Shown: piece after piece, positions 48,962 through 58,076 of the stretch | How positions within the stretch are numbered: position 1 is the first letter of the stretch | How the letters are laid out: each line of letters begins with the position of its first letter | Assembly: GCF_009817885.1 (NCBI RefSeq) | Contig: NZ_CP041764.1 | Coordinates: 3,534,001 to 3,598,000, forward strand | Length of the DNA stretch: 64,000 bases | Origin: Serratia rhizosphaerae | Lineage (GTDB): Bacteria > Pseudomonadota > Gammaproteobacteria > Enterobacterales > Enterobacteriaceae | Direction of reading: 5' to 3' | Program-made: the position numbers and the translations under genes | The notes under the pieces: generated by a model | Databases searched by the model: none | Told to the model about the DNA's origin: nothing | What the model saw: the letters and a program-made list of their open reading frames with translations, nothing else

Positions 48962-49918
48962 ATGAGCAAGCGTGAATTGGGACGTAGCGGGATCAGGGTG
49001 CCGAAACTGACGTTTGGCGGCAATGTGTTCGGCTGGACGGCGGATCGGGCGACGTCTTTCAGCCTGCTGGACGCGCTGGTGGACAACCAACTGAATTTTA
49101 TCGATACCGCCGATGTGTATTCCTACTGGGCGCCGGGCAATCAGGGCGGCGAGTCGGAAACGGTGATCGGCGAATGGCTGAAACAGAGCGGCAAGCGCGA
49201 TCGGGTGATTATCGCCACCAAAGTGGGGAAAATGAACGATGCAGCCGGCAAACCGCAGCTGTCGGCCGGCTATATCCGCCAGGCGGTGGAGAATTCGCTG
49301 CGCCGTCTGCAGACGGACTATATCGATTTATACCAATCTCATGACGACGACCGCGACACCCCGCTGGCGGAAACCCTGACGACCTTTGACGCGTTGATCA
49401 AAGAGGGCAAGGTACGGGCGATCGGCGCATCCAACTATCAGGCCGATCGGCTGGAAGAGGCGCTGCGGGTCAGCGAGCAGCACGGGCTGGCGCGCTATGA
49501 AACCCTGCAGCCGGAATATAACCTCTATGCCCGGCAAGGCTATGAACAGGCGCTGGAAGGGGTTGCCGTCAGGCACGGGCTGGGGGTGATCAATTTCTGG
49601 GCGCTGGCCAGCGGTTTTCTTACCGGCAAGTACCGCAGCGCCGACGATATCGGCAAGAGTCAGCGTGGCGACACCATCGTGGCGCGCTATTTGAACGCGC
49701 GCGGTCTGCGCATTCTGGAGGCGCTGGATAGCGTGGCGCAGCGACATGCGATGACGCCGGCTCAGGTCTCGCTGGCCTGGCTGATGGCGCGGCCGAGCAT
49801 TACCTCGCCGATTGCCAGCGCCACCTCGCTGGCCCAGTTGGACGAGTTGGTCGGCGCTACGCGGCTGTCGCTGAACGCGGAGGATATCCGCCAGCTGGAT
49901 CAGGCCAGCGCGGAATAA
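48962..49918 (+). CDS. Aldo/keto reductase
   Basis: A 318-residue NADPH-dependent TIM-barrel reductase. Catalytic residues of the AKR tetrad are visible: Asp and Tyr in NFIDTADVYSYW, Lys in IIATKVGKM, and His in LYQSHDDDRD. The late ITSPIASATSLAQLDEL region binds the cofactor phosphate. It resembles general stress-type AKRs that act on small aldehydes. GAGGATGAG precedes the ATG. It is divergent from mdtA and ends 10 bp before a convergent GNAT gene. The substrate is unknown. Confidence 0.92.
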   Translation: MSKRELGRSGIRVPKLTFGGNVFGWTADRATSFSLLDALVDNQLNFIDTADVYSYWAPGNQGGESETVIGEWLKQSGKRDRVIIATKVGKMNDAAGKPQLSAGYIRQAVENSLRRLQTDYIDLYQSHDDDRDTPLAETLTTFDALIKEGKVRAIGASNYQADRLEEALRVSEQHGLARYETLQPEYNLYARQGYEQALEGVAVRHGLGVINFWALASGFLTGKYRSADDIGKSQRGDTIVARYLNARGLRILEALDSVAQRHAMTPAQVSLAWLMARPSITSPIASATSLAQLDELVGATRLSLNAEDIRQLDQASAE

Positions 49919-49928
49919 GGCTTGGGCG

Positions 49929-50489
49929 TCAGTCAGCCTGCTCCCGCCACTGCTGCCGGTTCAGCCGGTACACCACATGGCGGCGCAGGCGGTGGCCCGG
50001 CGGCAGGCGCGGATGCTCAAAATACTCGTCAGCGCAGCGCATGCCGATGCGTTCCATCACCCGGCGTGAGGGATGGTTGACGGCGGCGGTAAACGACACC
50101 ACCTCCGGCAGTTGCAGCTGTGAAAACGCATGGTTCAGCGCTGCCCGTGCGGCCTCGCTGGCGTAGCCGTGGCCCCAGTGGGCGGCGGCCAGCCGCCAGC
50201 CGATCTCCACGCAGGGAGCCAGCGGCAGATCGTCGCCGACCTGGGCCAGGCCGACAAAACCGATAAAGGGAACATGGCCCGGCAGTTCGACGGCCCATAA
50301 TCCCCAACCGTGCTGCTGCATAAACTGGCGGATCGCGGCGGCCTGCGTTTCGCTGGCGGCGGCGGACAGCGGGGCGGGGAAGTAACGCATCACCTGCGGA
50401 TCGGCGTTCAGCGCGGCGAAAGCGGCCAGATCGCTGTCTTGCCAGGCGCGCAGGCGTAAACGTCCGGTATTCAGCGTAGCGATAGGCAT
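49929..50489 (-). CDS. GNAT-family acetyltransferase (RimJ/RimL type)
   Basis: A 186-residue acetyltransferase. The N-terminal LNTGRLRLRAWQDSDLAAFAALNADPQVMRYFP is the classic RimJ/RimL opening; the acetyl-CoA loop is in AAAHWGHGYASEAARAAL, followed by FTAAVNHPSRRVMERIGM. The ATG at 50489 was chosen because GAGGTGG lies upstream; a frame to 50612 lacks similarity. It would acetylate an N-terminal or side-chain amine or an antibiotic. It lies 64 bp after yegD on the same strand. The substrate is unknown. Confidence 0.9.
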   Translation of the reverse strand: MPIATLNTGRLRLRAWQDSDLAAFAALNADPQVMRYFPAPLSAAASETQAAAIRQFMQQHGWGLWAVELPGHVPFIGFVGLAQVGDDLPLAPCVEIGWRLAAAHWGHGYASEAARAALNHAFSQLQLPEVVSFTAAVNHPSRRVMERIGMRCADEYFEHPRLPPGHRLRRHVVYRLNRQQWREQAD

Positions 50490-50553
50490 GGTGTCCACCT
50501 CGTTCTGTAACGGGGCGCGACCTTGGCGTCGCGCCCGATGCCCCGTGGCGGGG

Positions 50554-51906
50554 TTAACGGAACAGCGTCTGCGCCCAGCGCGCCAGCCCGGCGGTGACCG
50601 AGCCGAAGTCATTGCCGCCGACGATCGGAATGCCGGGCAGCTGCTGTTGCAGCGCCGCGCGCAGCAGCGGCGAGCGGGCGCTGCCGCCGGTCAGGTAGAT
50701 CACGTCCGGCTGCGTCTGGCTGGTGGCCAGCGCGGCGGTGACCTGCTCCTGGATGCGCTGCAGCGGCTGGGAAATGGCATCCGCCAGCTGTCCCTGACTG
50801 ATGCGTTCAGCCAGCTCCGGCTGGACAAACGCCAGCGGTACGCGGGTGGTTTCCTCGCCGGAGAGGGCGATTTTACTCTCTTCCGCCGCGCGCACCAGCC
50901 GGTAGCTCAGACGTTGCCGATACACCTGCAGCAGGCGCCGTACTTTTTCCGGCTCCGCCGCGTCGCGAATCAGGTCGTTCAGCAGTCTGGCATTGGCGCT
51001 GCTGTAAAATTCATTCTGCGCCGGCACGTCGTTGGTGGCGACCGCGTTCCAGTACGGCAGCGCCGGCAGGGCGATGCCTTTTGCGGTTTCACCGCCCATG
51101 CCGAACAGCGGCATCAGTTGCTTGAACGCCAGCATGATATCGAGGTCGTTGCCGCCGACGCGGCAGCCGCTGTGGCCGATCAGGCTCTGTTGGCGATCGG
51201 CGCTGTCGCGCCACTGCGGCCCCATCAAAAGCACCGAGCAGTCGGTGGTGCCGCCGCCGATATCGACCACCAGCACAGTTTTCTCTTCCTGCAGCGTGGC
51301 TTCGAAATCCAGCCCGGCGGCCACCGGCTCAAACTGGAATTCGATCTGCTTAAATCCGGCGCGCTGGGCGGCGCGCAGCAGAATGCCCTGCGCCTGGCTG
51401 TTGGCCTCTTCGCCGCCGGTGCCCTGGAAGTTGATCGGCCGGCCGATCACCGTCTGCTCGATCTGCTGTTGCAGCACGCCTTCCGCCTGGCGCTTGATAT
51501 GGAACATCATCGCGCAGACCAGGTCTTCAAACAGCGCGATTTGCTGCGACTTCAGCCCGTTGGCGCCGAGGAATGATTTCGGCGAGCGGACGAAGTACAC
51601 CTCTTCCGGGTCTTCAACATAGTTCGCCAGCGCCTGCAGACCAAAGTGCAGGCTGTCGGCGTTGACCGGAATATCCTCTTCGCGGTTGTAGCTGACGGCG
51701 CGCCGCAGCAGCTGCTGGTTTTCCTCGCTGCCGGTCGGCACCTGCCAGTGGCGGTGCAGACATTCGCTGACCGCTTCGCGGCTCGGCGCGCACAGCATCG
51801 ACGGCAGATACGGTTCATTGTTTTCCAACGCCAGCAGCTCCGGGCCGTTTTCCCGCATCACCGCAACGGAACAGTTGGCCGTTCCGTAGTCGAATCCTAT
51901 AAACAT
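50554..51906 (-). CDS. yegD: Hsp70-family protein YegD
   Basis: A 450-residue actin-fold ATPase related to the Hsp70 nucleotide-binding domain, lacking a full substrate-binding domain. The phosphate-1 loop is FIGFDYGTANCSVAVM; the phosphate-2 loop VLVVDIGGGTTDCSVLLMG and the adenosine loop YLTGGSARSPLL are intact. Length matches E. coli YegD (450). Its cellular role is not established. It lies next to and divergent from alkA, as in E. coli. Confidence 0.94.
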   Translation of the reverse strand: MFIGFDYGTANCSVAVMRENGPELLALENNEPYLPSMLCAPSREAVSECLHRHWQVPTGSEENQQLLRRAVSYNREEDIPVNADSLHFGLQALANYVEDPEEVYFVRSPKSFLGANGLKSQQIALFEDLVCAMMFHIKRQAEGVLQQQIEQTVIGRPINFQGTGGEEANSQAQGILLRAAQRAGFKQIEFQFEPVAAGLDFEATLQEEKTVLVVDIGGGTTDCSVLLMGPQWRDSADRQQSLIGHSGCRVGGNDLDIMLAFKQLMPLFGMGGETAKGIALPALPYWNAVATNDVPAQNEFYSSANARLLNDLIRDAAEPEKVRRLLQVYRQRLSYRLVRAAEESKIALSGEETTRVPLAFVQPELAERISQGQLADAISQPLQRIQEQVTAALATSQTQPDVIYLTGGSARSPLLRAALQQQLPGIPIVGGNDFGSVTAGLARWAQTLFR

Positions 51907-52106
51907 TTTCTATCCCCATGCCAATGAAGGGGGGCGACTTTACCCGAGAGCGGGCGTCTGGGCAATGCAGCGCGTGCCGGACGGCGAAAATTTTAGCGGC
52001 GGCGTTAAGGAGATGCTTAACTAAGCCTATCTTGATGTCCGAATTCCGCACGTCAGCCCGCAGTCTGAGCGCCATAATGATGAAAAAACCGACACCGAGC
52101 GTTGCC

Positions 52107-53555
52107 ATGAGTGAACACCAGGCGTTATATGCCGCGCTGCGCGCGCGGGATCGCAAATTTGACGGCCGTTTCTTTGTCGGCGTGTCGTCGACCGGCATCT
52201 ACTGCCGGCCGGTGTGCAGCGCCCGCACGCCGAAAAGCGAGAACTGCAGCTTCTACCCCAGCGCCGCCGCCGCCGAACAGGCGGGCTTTCGCCCCTGCCT
52301 GAAGTGCCGGCCGGAACTGGCGCCGGGCCTGGCGCTGATTGACCTGGGCAACCGCTATGCGCAGGTGGCGGTGCAGCTGATTGAACAGGGCTACCTGTCC
52401 GAACACGGCTGTGAGGCGCTGGCGGCGCGGCTGGGGATTTCCGACCGCCATCTGCGGCGTATCTTCGCCGAACAGTTCGGCGCTTCGCCCATCGATTATG
52501 CGCAGTCGCACCGGCTGCTGCAGGCCAAGCGCCTGCTGGCGGATACCGATATGCCGCTCAGCGAGGTGGCGTTCGCCGCGGGATTTGGCAGCCTGCGGCG
52601 CTTTAATGAACTGTTTAAACAGCGCTACCGGCTGAGCCCGTCGGCGCTGCGTGAAAGCAGCGGCCGGCAGGCGCGCGCCGCCGCCAGCGGGCTGGTGTTT
52701 CATCTGGGCTATCGCCCGCCGTACGACTGGCCGCGCATGCTGAATTTTTTACAGGCGCGTGCGGTCAGCGGCGTAGAGAGCGTGCAGGACGGGCGTTATT
52801 ACCGCTCCATCGCGGTGACGCTCGGCGGCGAGACGTATCAGGGCTGGGTCAGCGTGCAGCCGGAAACGGCGCGCGATCGGGTGCGGGTGGAGATTGCGCC
52901 TTCGCTGAGCCGGGTGACGACCGACGTGCTGCGGCGCGTGCGCCAGCTGTTCGATCTGGATGCGGCGCCGGACGTCATCGCCGCCGCGCTGGGGCCGCTG
53001 GTGACCGACCCCGGTCTGCGCCTGCCCGGCTGTGTCAACAGCTTCGAACAGGCGACGCGCGCGGTGCTGGGGCAACTGGTCAGCGTGAAGATGGCCGCAG
53101 TGTTCGCCGGGCGAATGGCGGAGCGTTGGGGAACACCGCTGGCGCAGCCGCACGCCGGTATCACCCATGAGTTTCCGCAGGCCGGGCAGATTGCCGCGCT
53201 GCAGCCGGAGATGCTGAGGCCGCTCGGTATTCAGCTCAAGCGCGGCGCGGCGCTGATCGCGTTGGCGCGCGCGCTGGAAGCAGGACGGCTGGCGCTGGAT
53301 AATGTGCTGGATATTGAGCAGGGCATCAAGGCGCTGACCGCGCTGCCGGGCATCGGCGACTGGACGGCGAGCTATATTGCGATGCGCGCCTGGTCATGGC
53401 CGGACGTATTTCTGAGCGGCGATTACCTGATTAAACAGCGCTTTCCCGGCATGACGCCGCGCCAGATTGAGCGCTATGCCGAACGCTGGCGGCCGTGGCG
53501 CTCTTACGCCACTTTGCATCTGTGGCATCACGACGGCTGGCAGCCTGAGCGATAG
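52107..53555 (+). CDS. alkA: Ada-type regulatory domains fused to DNA-3-methyladenine glycosylase II (AlkA)
   Basis: A 482-residue three-part protein. Residues 1-75 are an Ada-type methyl-acceptor zinc domain with Cys33, Cys37, Cys64 and Cys67 (YCRPVC and CLKC). Residues about 85-180 are an AraC-type helix-turn-helix (SDRHLRRIFAEQFGASP). Residues about 190-482 are AlkA: helix-hairpin-helix LPGIGDWTASYIAMR, catalytic Asp439 in FLSGDYLIKQRFPG and a C-terminus nearly identical to E. coli AlkA. E. coli AlkA lacks the first two parts. The protein probably senses methyl damage on phosphates and removes alkylated bases. The start could also be the ATG at 52077. Confidence 0.88.
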   Translation: MSEHQALYAALRARDRKFDGRFFVGVSSTGIYCRPVCSARTPKSENCSFYPSAAAAEQAGFRPCLKCRPELAPGLALIDLGNRYAQVAVQLIEQGYLSEHGCEALAARLGISDRHLRRIFAEQFGASPIDYAQSHRLLQAKRLLADTDMPLSEVAFAAGFGSLRRFNELFKQRYRLSPSALRESSGRQARAAASGLVFHLGYRPPYDWPRMLNFLQARAVSGVESVQDGRYYRSIAVTLGGETYQGWVSVQPETARDRVRVEIAPSLSRVTTDVLRRVRQLFDLDAAPDVIAAALGPLVTDPGLRLPGCVNSFEQATRAVLGQLVSVKMAAVFAGRMAERWGTPLAQPHAGITHEFPQAGQIAALQPEMLRPLGIQLKRGAALIALARALEAGRLALDNVLDIEQGIKALTALPGIGDWTASYIAMRAWSWPDVFLSGDYLIKQRFPGMTPRQIERYAERWRPWRSYATLHLWHHDGWQPER

Positions 53556-53587
53556 AAATACGGGCCGGCGCAGGCCAGCCCGGAAGG

Positions 53588-55021
53588 TCAAAGCAGGAAC
53601 AGGCTGGCCAGGCCGAGGAAGATGAAAAAGCCGCCGGTATCGGTCAGGGCGGTGATCAGCACGCTGGAGCCGACCGCCGGGTCGCGGCCCATCTTCAGCA
53701 TTACCATCGGGATCACTACGCCCATCAACGCAGCGACCAGCAGGTTGAGGATCATGGCCAGCGTCATCACGCCGCCCAGCGCCCAGTCGTCGTACAGCAA
53801 ATAGGTGACCATGCCCATAATGCCGCCCCACACCAGGCCGTTGATGATCGCAACGCCCAGCTCTCTGAGCAGCAGACGGGAAATATTGCCTTCTTCAATC
53901 TGGTGCAGCGCCAGCGCGCGGACGATCATGGTGATGGTCTGGTTGCCGGTATTGCCGCCGATGCCGGCGACGATCGGCATCAGCGCGGCCAGCGCCACCA
54001 GCTGCGAGATGGTGTGCTCAAACAGGCCGATCACCCGCGAGGCGATAAAGGCGGTGCACAGGTTGATGGCCAGCCAGGCCCAGCGGGTTTTCACCGCCTT
54101 GCCGACCGGCGCGAACACGTCCTCTTCCGGGCTTAAGCCCCCCATGCGGCGCAGGTTGCTTTCGCTCTCTTCATTGACCACGTCGACGATCTCTTCGATG
54201 GTCAGACGCCCCATCAGTTTGCCCTGCGCGTCGATCACCGGGGCGCTGATCAGGTCATAACGTTCAAACGCGCCGGCCGCCGCTTCGGCCTTGTCTTCCG
54301 GCTGGAAGCTGGTGGGGTCGCTGTCCATCACGCTGGCGACCTGCGTTTGCGGATCGTTCAGCAGCACCGCCGTCAGCGGCAGTTCGCCAAGCAGGGTGTT
54401 TTTGCGGTCGGTGACAAAGATTTTATCGGTGGCGTCCGGGATGGTTTTACGCTGGCGCAAAAAGCGGTGCACCGCGCCCAGCGTAACATCGGGCCGCACC
54501 GTGACCAGCTCGAAGTCCATCATCCAGCCGACGGTCTCTTTGCCGTAGTGCATCATCTCGCGCACCTGCGCGCGCTGCCCCGGTTCCAGCGAGGTCAGCA
54601 GGCGGCCCATCAGGTTACGCGGCAGGAACTGCGCCAGATAGGCCTGTTCATCGATATCCAGCGTTTTGATCGCCTTGAGCAGGTCTTTATCGCTCATCTC
54701 TTCGATCAGGCTGTCCCACACCGGTTCAGCGACTTCCACCAGCGTTTGGCCGCGGCGCGGCGGATCCACCAGCCGCCACAGCGCCAGACGCTCATCCTGC
54801 GGCAGCGCTTCCAGCAGGTCGGCGAGGTCGGCGGCGTGCATCTCTTCCACCAGCGCGTGAATTTCGGCGGTCTGGTCCATCAGCGCCTGGCGGCTGAGCT
54901 GCTGCTCTTCGTCCGGCCGGCCGAGAATGCCGTCGACCAGCGCTTTGTTGTTCAGTAACAGGGACAGGATATGCTGACGGTGTTCAGCCACCTTTTTGAC
55001 ATTATGTGTTGCGGCAGACAT
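53588..55021 (-). CDS. mgtE: MgtE-type magnesium transporter
   Basis: A 477-residue Mg2+ channel. It has an N-terminal MgtE N domain (about 30-140), two CBS domains (about 150-280) and five helices at the C-terminus including the signature GIGGNTGNQTITMIVRALAL and the SSVLITALTDTGGFF segment. Mg2+ binding between the N and CBS domains closes the pore. The gene starts 174 bp after yfgG on the same strand. A long inverted repeat (55130-55167) lies in its leader region. Confidence 0.94.
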   Translation of the reverse strand: MSAATHNVKKVAEHRQHILSLLLNNKALVDGILGRPDEEQQLSRQALMDQTAEIHALVEEMHAADLADLLEALPQDERLALWRLVDPPRRGQTLVEVAEPVWDSLIEEMSDKDLLKAIKTLDIDEQAYLAQFLPRNLMGRLLTSLEPGQRAQVREMMHYGKETVGWMMDFELVTVRPDVTLGAVHRFLRQRKTIPDATDKIFVTDRKNTLLGELPLTAVLLNDPQTQVASVMDSDPTSFQPEDKAEAAAGAFERYDLISAPVIDAQGKLMGRLTIEEIVDVVNEESESNLRRMGGLSPEEDVFAPVGKAVKTRWAWLAINLCTAFIASRVIGLFEHTISQLVALAALMPIVAGIGGNTGNQTITMIVRALALHQIEEGNISRLLLRELGVAIINGLVWGGIMGMVTYLLYDDWALGGVMTLAMILNLLVAALMGVVIPMVMLKMGRDPAVGSSVLITALTDTGGFFIFLGLASLFLL

Positions 55022-55129
55022 GGTATTCCTTAACGCTTGGCACGCAGAGCTCCTGAGTCATAACTTGTACAAGATAGAACATCGCAGAGTATGGCGTCAT
55101 TTTTATGATAGGGACGATACGCAGCCAGG

Positions 55130-55167
55130 AATGGGTAAAGCGTCTGTGGACAGACGGCTTACCCATT
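55130..55167. repeat. Inverted repeat between yfgG and mgtE
   Basis: AATGGGTAA and TTACCCATT pair, and inside them CGTCTG pairs with CAGACG around TGGA, with a two-base mismatch between the two stems. The hairpin lies 28 bp after the yfgG stop and 109 bp before the mgtE start on the minus strand. It may be a yfgG terminator (no T-run) or part of the mgtE leader. Confidence 0.5.
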
Positions 55168-55194
55168 CGGCGGCACGCGGGCAGGCCCACGCGG

Positions 55195-55386
55195 TTACTG
55201 CGTTTCAGAGGCGTTGTCCCGTGGTGAATTAAGCGGTTGACGGATGTGCTGTTCCTGAGCGGAAAGCTGTTTTTCCTGATGGTGGGGAATGGCGGCGATA
55301 GCGGTATACAGCAAACGGCCTATCAAAATGATAAAGCTTACCAGCAGCACGATTTTGGTCATTTGTCCGGTGGTTCTTTTACGCAT
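55195..55386 (-). CDS. yfgG: YfgG family small membrane protein (DUF2633)
   Basis: A 63-residue protein with one membrane helix near residues 11-28 (KIVLLVSFIILIGRLLYTAIA), flanked by a basic N-terminus MRKRTT and a polar C-terminal tail. Length and the MTKIVLLVSFIILIGR segment match E. coli YfgG, which also lies next to yfgF. YfgG has been linked to resistance against metals in E. coli; its mechanism is unknown. It is divergent from yfgF. Confidence 0.87.
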   Translation of the reverse strand: MRKRTTGQMTKIVLLVSFIILIGRLLYTAIAAIPHHQEKQLSAQEQHIRQPLNSPRDNASETQ

Positions 55387-55799
55387 AGTTTGTCCGCAGG
55401 TATCGGTTCCTTATGGCGCAGCCTGTGGCCAGGCCTGTTATTTCCCCTTGGGTGTGGTAATTTTAGTGGCGGTCGGCAAAACTTGTCCATGTATTTCACC
55501 GGAGCGGAAAACTATCCTGCCGTTGGTTTAATTTTGGTTTGACTTTCTCCGGTAGTGCGGAGCGCTGTTTTTATCGCATCAATGTTATGATTCTTTTTAA
55601 CCGACATTGATCTATTAATTGATATAAATCAATTTTTAACCCGCCGTTGCGCATAGAATTCGTGACCAGCTGTAAATTTGCTGATTTTTTCATCACTATT
55701 ACCCTGGCCATCGGAGATGAGCGGACGCCGCTTACTGACAGGCCGCCAAAGTCTGGATGATAAATAGCTTCGCGCGTCGGCGAAGATACTCACTTCATA
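55387..55799. other. Intergenic region between yfgG and yfgF
   Basis: This 413-bp gap has no convincing gene. It contains the minus-strand promoter of yfgG near its left end. On the right it holds a consensus FNR box with a matching -10 element for yfgF (55619-55660) and a 5' leader of about 135 nt. The stretch 55560-55640 is strongly AT-rich. Confidence 0.5.
55619..55660 (+). promoter_or_regulatory. FNR-activated promoter of yfgF
   Basis: TTGATATAAATCAA (55619-55632) is a perfect FNR consensus TTGAT-N4-ATCAA. TAGAAT (55654-55659) lies 31 bp from its centre to centre, the spacing of a class II FNR promoter, predicting a start near 55666. YfgF is reported to be an anaerobically expressed phosphodiesterase in E. 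coli, which agrees with this. Confidence 0.75.
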
Positions 55800-58031
55800 A
55801 TGGTTAAATTGAAACTCTGGAATAATTTACGCCACCATTGGTGGGGCCAGCCCTTAATCTGGAGCCTGGTGTTTATCCCGCTGGCCGGCTGGCTGTCTCC
55901 GCGCATTATGTTGCCGGAAGGGAAGGTGTACCTGGTTTATCTGCCGCTGGCGGTATGTATTTCGCTATTGATGGTGTACGACTGGATGGCGATTCCCGGT
56001 ATTGCCGTCGCCATCATGATCCGCTACAGCGCTCGGCTGGGGCCGGAAATCGGCGCTATCATGACGCTGCTGTATCTGTTCTGCCTTGGCGTCTGCTGGC
56101 TGGGCTACCGCTGCCAGACGCAGCGTAACTGGTGCGCCCGCATTAATTTTCTGGGGTTTACGCCACCGCGGCTTATCTGGCTGCTGGCGTTTCCGCCGCT
56201 GCTGTTTATCCTCAGCCTGCAGCTGATGATTGGCATGGGGCTGCTGCCGGATGAGATGGGCATGGTGTTCGGCAGAGCCAATCTGATGCATACGCTGGTG
56301 AATTTTCATGCGCTGCTGATCGCCGGCCTTTCTTCCACGCCGCTGTTTTATTTTGTATTGCGCATGCTGAATAATCCGCGCTTTATGCGGACGCTGCGGT
56401 GCCGTTTCCGCCTGGAAGTCGCACCGGGGGTGAAAGCCAGAGAGACCTTGCTCTGGCTGTTGCTGCTGGCCGGTATGGTGTTTGCGCTGTGCTACCCCAC
56501 CGGCGTCGGGAAGAAGGAGTTCTGGATCGACTACAGCCTGACGCTGCTGCTGCCGCTGATGCTGTATGGCGCCGTGCGTTTCGGTTATCACCTTAACTGC
56601 ATCGCCTGGTCGATTGCGCTGCTGGCGCTGTTTTTCAACTATCGCAGCTATGTGCGGGTGGATGGCCGCCTGCACGATCTGGCCGTGGTCTCCTCGATGA
56701 TGCTGGTGTTCACCCTCAGCGTGTTTCTGCTGTCGGCGATCAATTCCCGCCAGCTGGCGCTGTTCGCCAAAATGAAGCGCGCTTCGCTGCAGGATCCGAT
56801 GGTCGGTCTGCCTAACCTGCGCGCCCTGAAGCGGGATTTGGCGCAGGCACCGCGTTCCACGCTGTGTTTTCTGCGTATTGCCGAGCTGGACTTGCTGAGC
56901 CGCCATTACGGCATGCAGCTGCGTATCCGCTTCAAACAGCACCTGGCCAGCACCCTGCGTAAAGTGATGGCGGCGGACGAAGACGTGTATCAACTGCCGG
57001 GCTACGATCTGGTGCTGCGGCTGAACGGTTATGATGACGAGGCCAAGGTGGCGGCGGTGCACGCCACGCTGGAGAATTTCCGCCTGGTCTGGAACGGGCT
57101 GCCGATCCACCCGCCGCTGGGCGTCAGTTACTGCGGCATCGCCGGGGAGGTGGAGCACCTGCATCTGCTGCTGGGGGAACTGAGCTCGCTGGCTGAGCTT
57201 TCGCTGAGCAGCGGCGAACCGGAGAGTATCCGCAACGATCATCAGGACGTGCAGAACGAGGTGAAGCACAAGGTGCGTTTGCTGCACCGGGTACAGCGGG
57301 CGCTGGACAGCGATGGCTTTATCCTGATGGCGCAGCCGATACACGGCGTGCGCGGTGACCGCTACCATGAGATCCTGCTGCGCCTGCCCGATGACAAAGG
57401 TGGTACGCTGCCGCCGAACGAGTTTTTGCCGGTGGTGCATGAATTCGGCCTGGCGTATCAGCTGGATCTATGGGTGCTGAACAATACGCTAATGTTTATG
57501 GACCGCCACCGCGATACGTTGCCGAGCGCGCGCTTTGCGGTGAATATTTCGCCGCCGACGCTGTGCCGCCCGACGCTGAGTCGCGACGTACGGCAGGCGT
57601 TGCAGCAGTATGCGATTGAGCCGTATCAGCTGATTCTGGAAATCACCGAATCGCACCTGATGCAGGATATTCACTATGCGGCCACCACCCTGCGTGAGCT
57701 GCGCGAACTGGGCTGCCGCATTGCGATTGACGATTTCGGCACCGGCTATGCCAGCTATAACCGCCTGCGGATGTTGGAAGTGGATACGCTGAAGATCGAC
57801 GGCAGCTTCGTGCGTGATATGCTGAACGACCCGGTGGATCACCTGATTATTGCGTCTATCTGCAAGGTAGCGCTAATGAAGCGGTTACATATCGTGGCGG
57901 AATATGTCGAAAGCGAAGAGCAGCAGATGGCGCTGCGGGCGTTGGGAGTCGATTATATGCAAGGCTACCATATTGGCCGGCCGGTACCGCTGACGTCGCT
58001 GGTGAACGACGCGCAGGCCGAACCGTCGTGA
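55800..58031 (+). CDS. yfgF: Cyclic di-GMP phosphodiesterase YfgF/PdeF (MASE1-degenerate GGDEF-EAL)
   Basis: A 743-residue inner-membrane protein. The N-terminal MASE1 region (about 1-320) has eight to ten helices. A degenerate GGDEF domain follows (about 330-480) in which the active-site loop near residue 400 reads PGYDLVLRLNG and lacks GGDEF. The EAL domain (about 495-735) has EILLRL at residue 524 in the EAL position, with metal ligands in ITESHLM and IAIDDFGTGYASYNRLRMLEVDTLKIDGSFV. It therefore hydrolyses c-di-GMP. Its promoter has a perfect FNR site. The start has no strong ribosome site. Confidence 0.92.
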   Translation: MVKLKLWNNLRHHWWGQPLIWSLVFIPLAGWLSPRIMLPEGKVYLVYLPLAVCISLLMVYDWMAIPGIAVAIMIRYSARLGPEIGAIMTLLYLFCLGVCWLGYRCQTQRNWCARINFLGFTPPRLIWLLAFPPLLFILSLQLMIGMGLLPDEMGMVFGRANLMHTLVNFHALLIAGLSSTPLFYFVLRMLNNPRFMRTLRCRFRLEVAPGVKARETLLWLLLLAGMVFALCYPTGVGKKEFWIDYSLTLLLPLMLYGAVRFGYHLNCIAWSIALLALFFNYRSYVRVDGRLHDLAVVSSMMLVFTLSVFLLSAINSRQLALFAKMKRASLQDPMVGLPNLRALKRDLAQAPRSTLCFLRIAELDLLSRHYGMQLRIRFKQHLASTLRKVMAADEDVYQLPGYDLVLRLNGYDDEAKVAAVHATLENFRLVWNGLPIHPPLGVSYCGIAGEVEHLHLLLGELSSLAELSLSSGEPESIRNDHQDVQNEVKHKVRLLHRVQRALDSDGFILMAQPIHGVRGDRYHEILLRLPDDKGGTLPPNEFLPVVHEFGLAYQLDLWVLNNTLMFMDRHRDTLPSARFAVNISPPTLCRPTLSRDVRQALQQYAIEPYQLILEITESHLMQDIHYAATTLRELRELGCRIAIDDFGTGYASYNRLRMLEVDTLKIDGSFVRDMLNDPVDHLIIASICKVALMKRLHIVAEYVESEEQQMALRALGVDYMQGYHIGRPVPLTSLVNDAQAEPS

Positions 58032-58076
58032 CGGCATGCGGCCTCCCGCGCGTGCGGAGGGCCGCAGAGTACGGCG

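Noticed and set aside
55022..55194. Mg2+-sensing riboswitch (M-box) before mgtE
   Set aside because: The hairpin at 55130-55167 is simple, and I cannot find the conserved M-box core segments.
55965..57440. A 491-codon minus-strand frame over yfgF
   Set aside because: Antisense shadow; translation is dominated by Gln, His and Arg, typical of reverse reading of Leu- and Ala-rich membrane protein genes.
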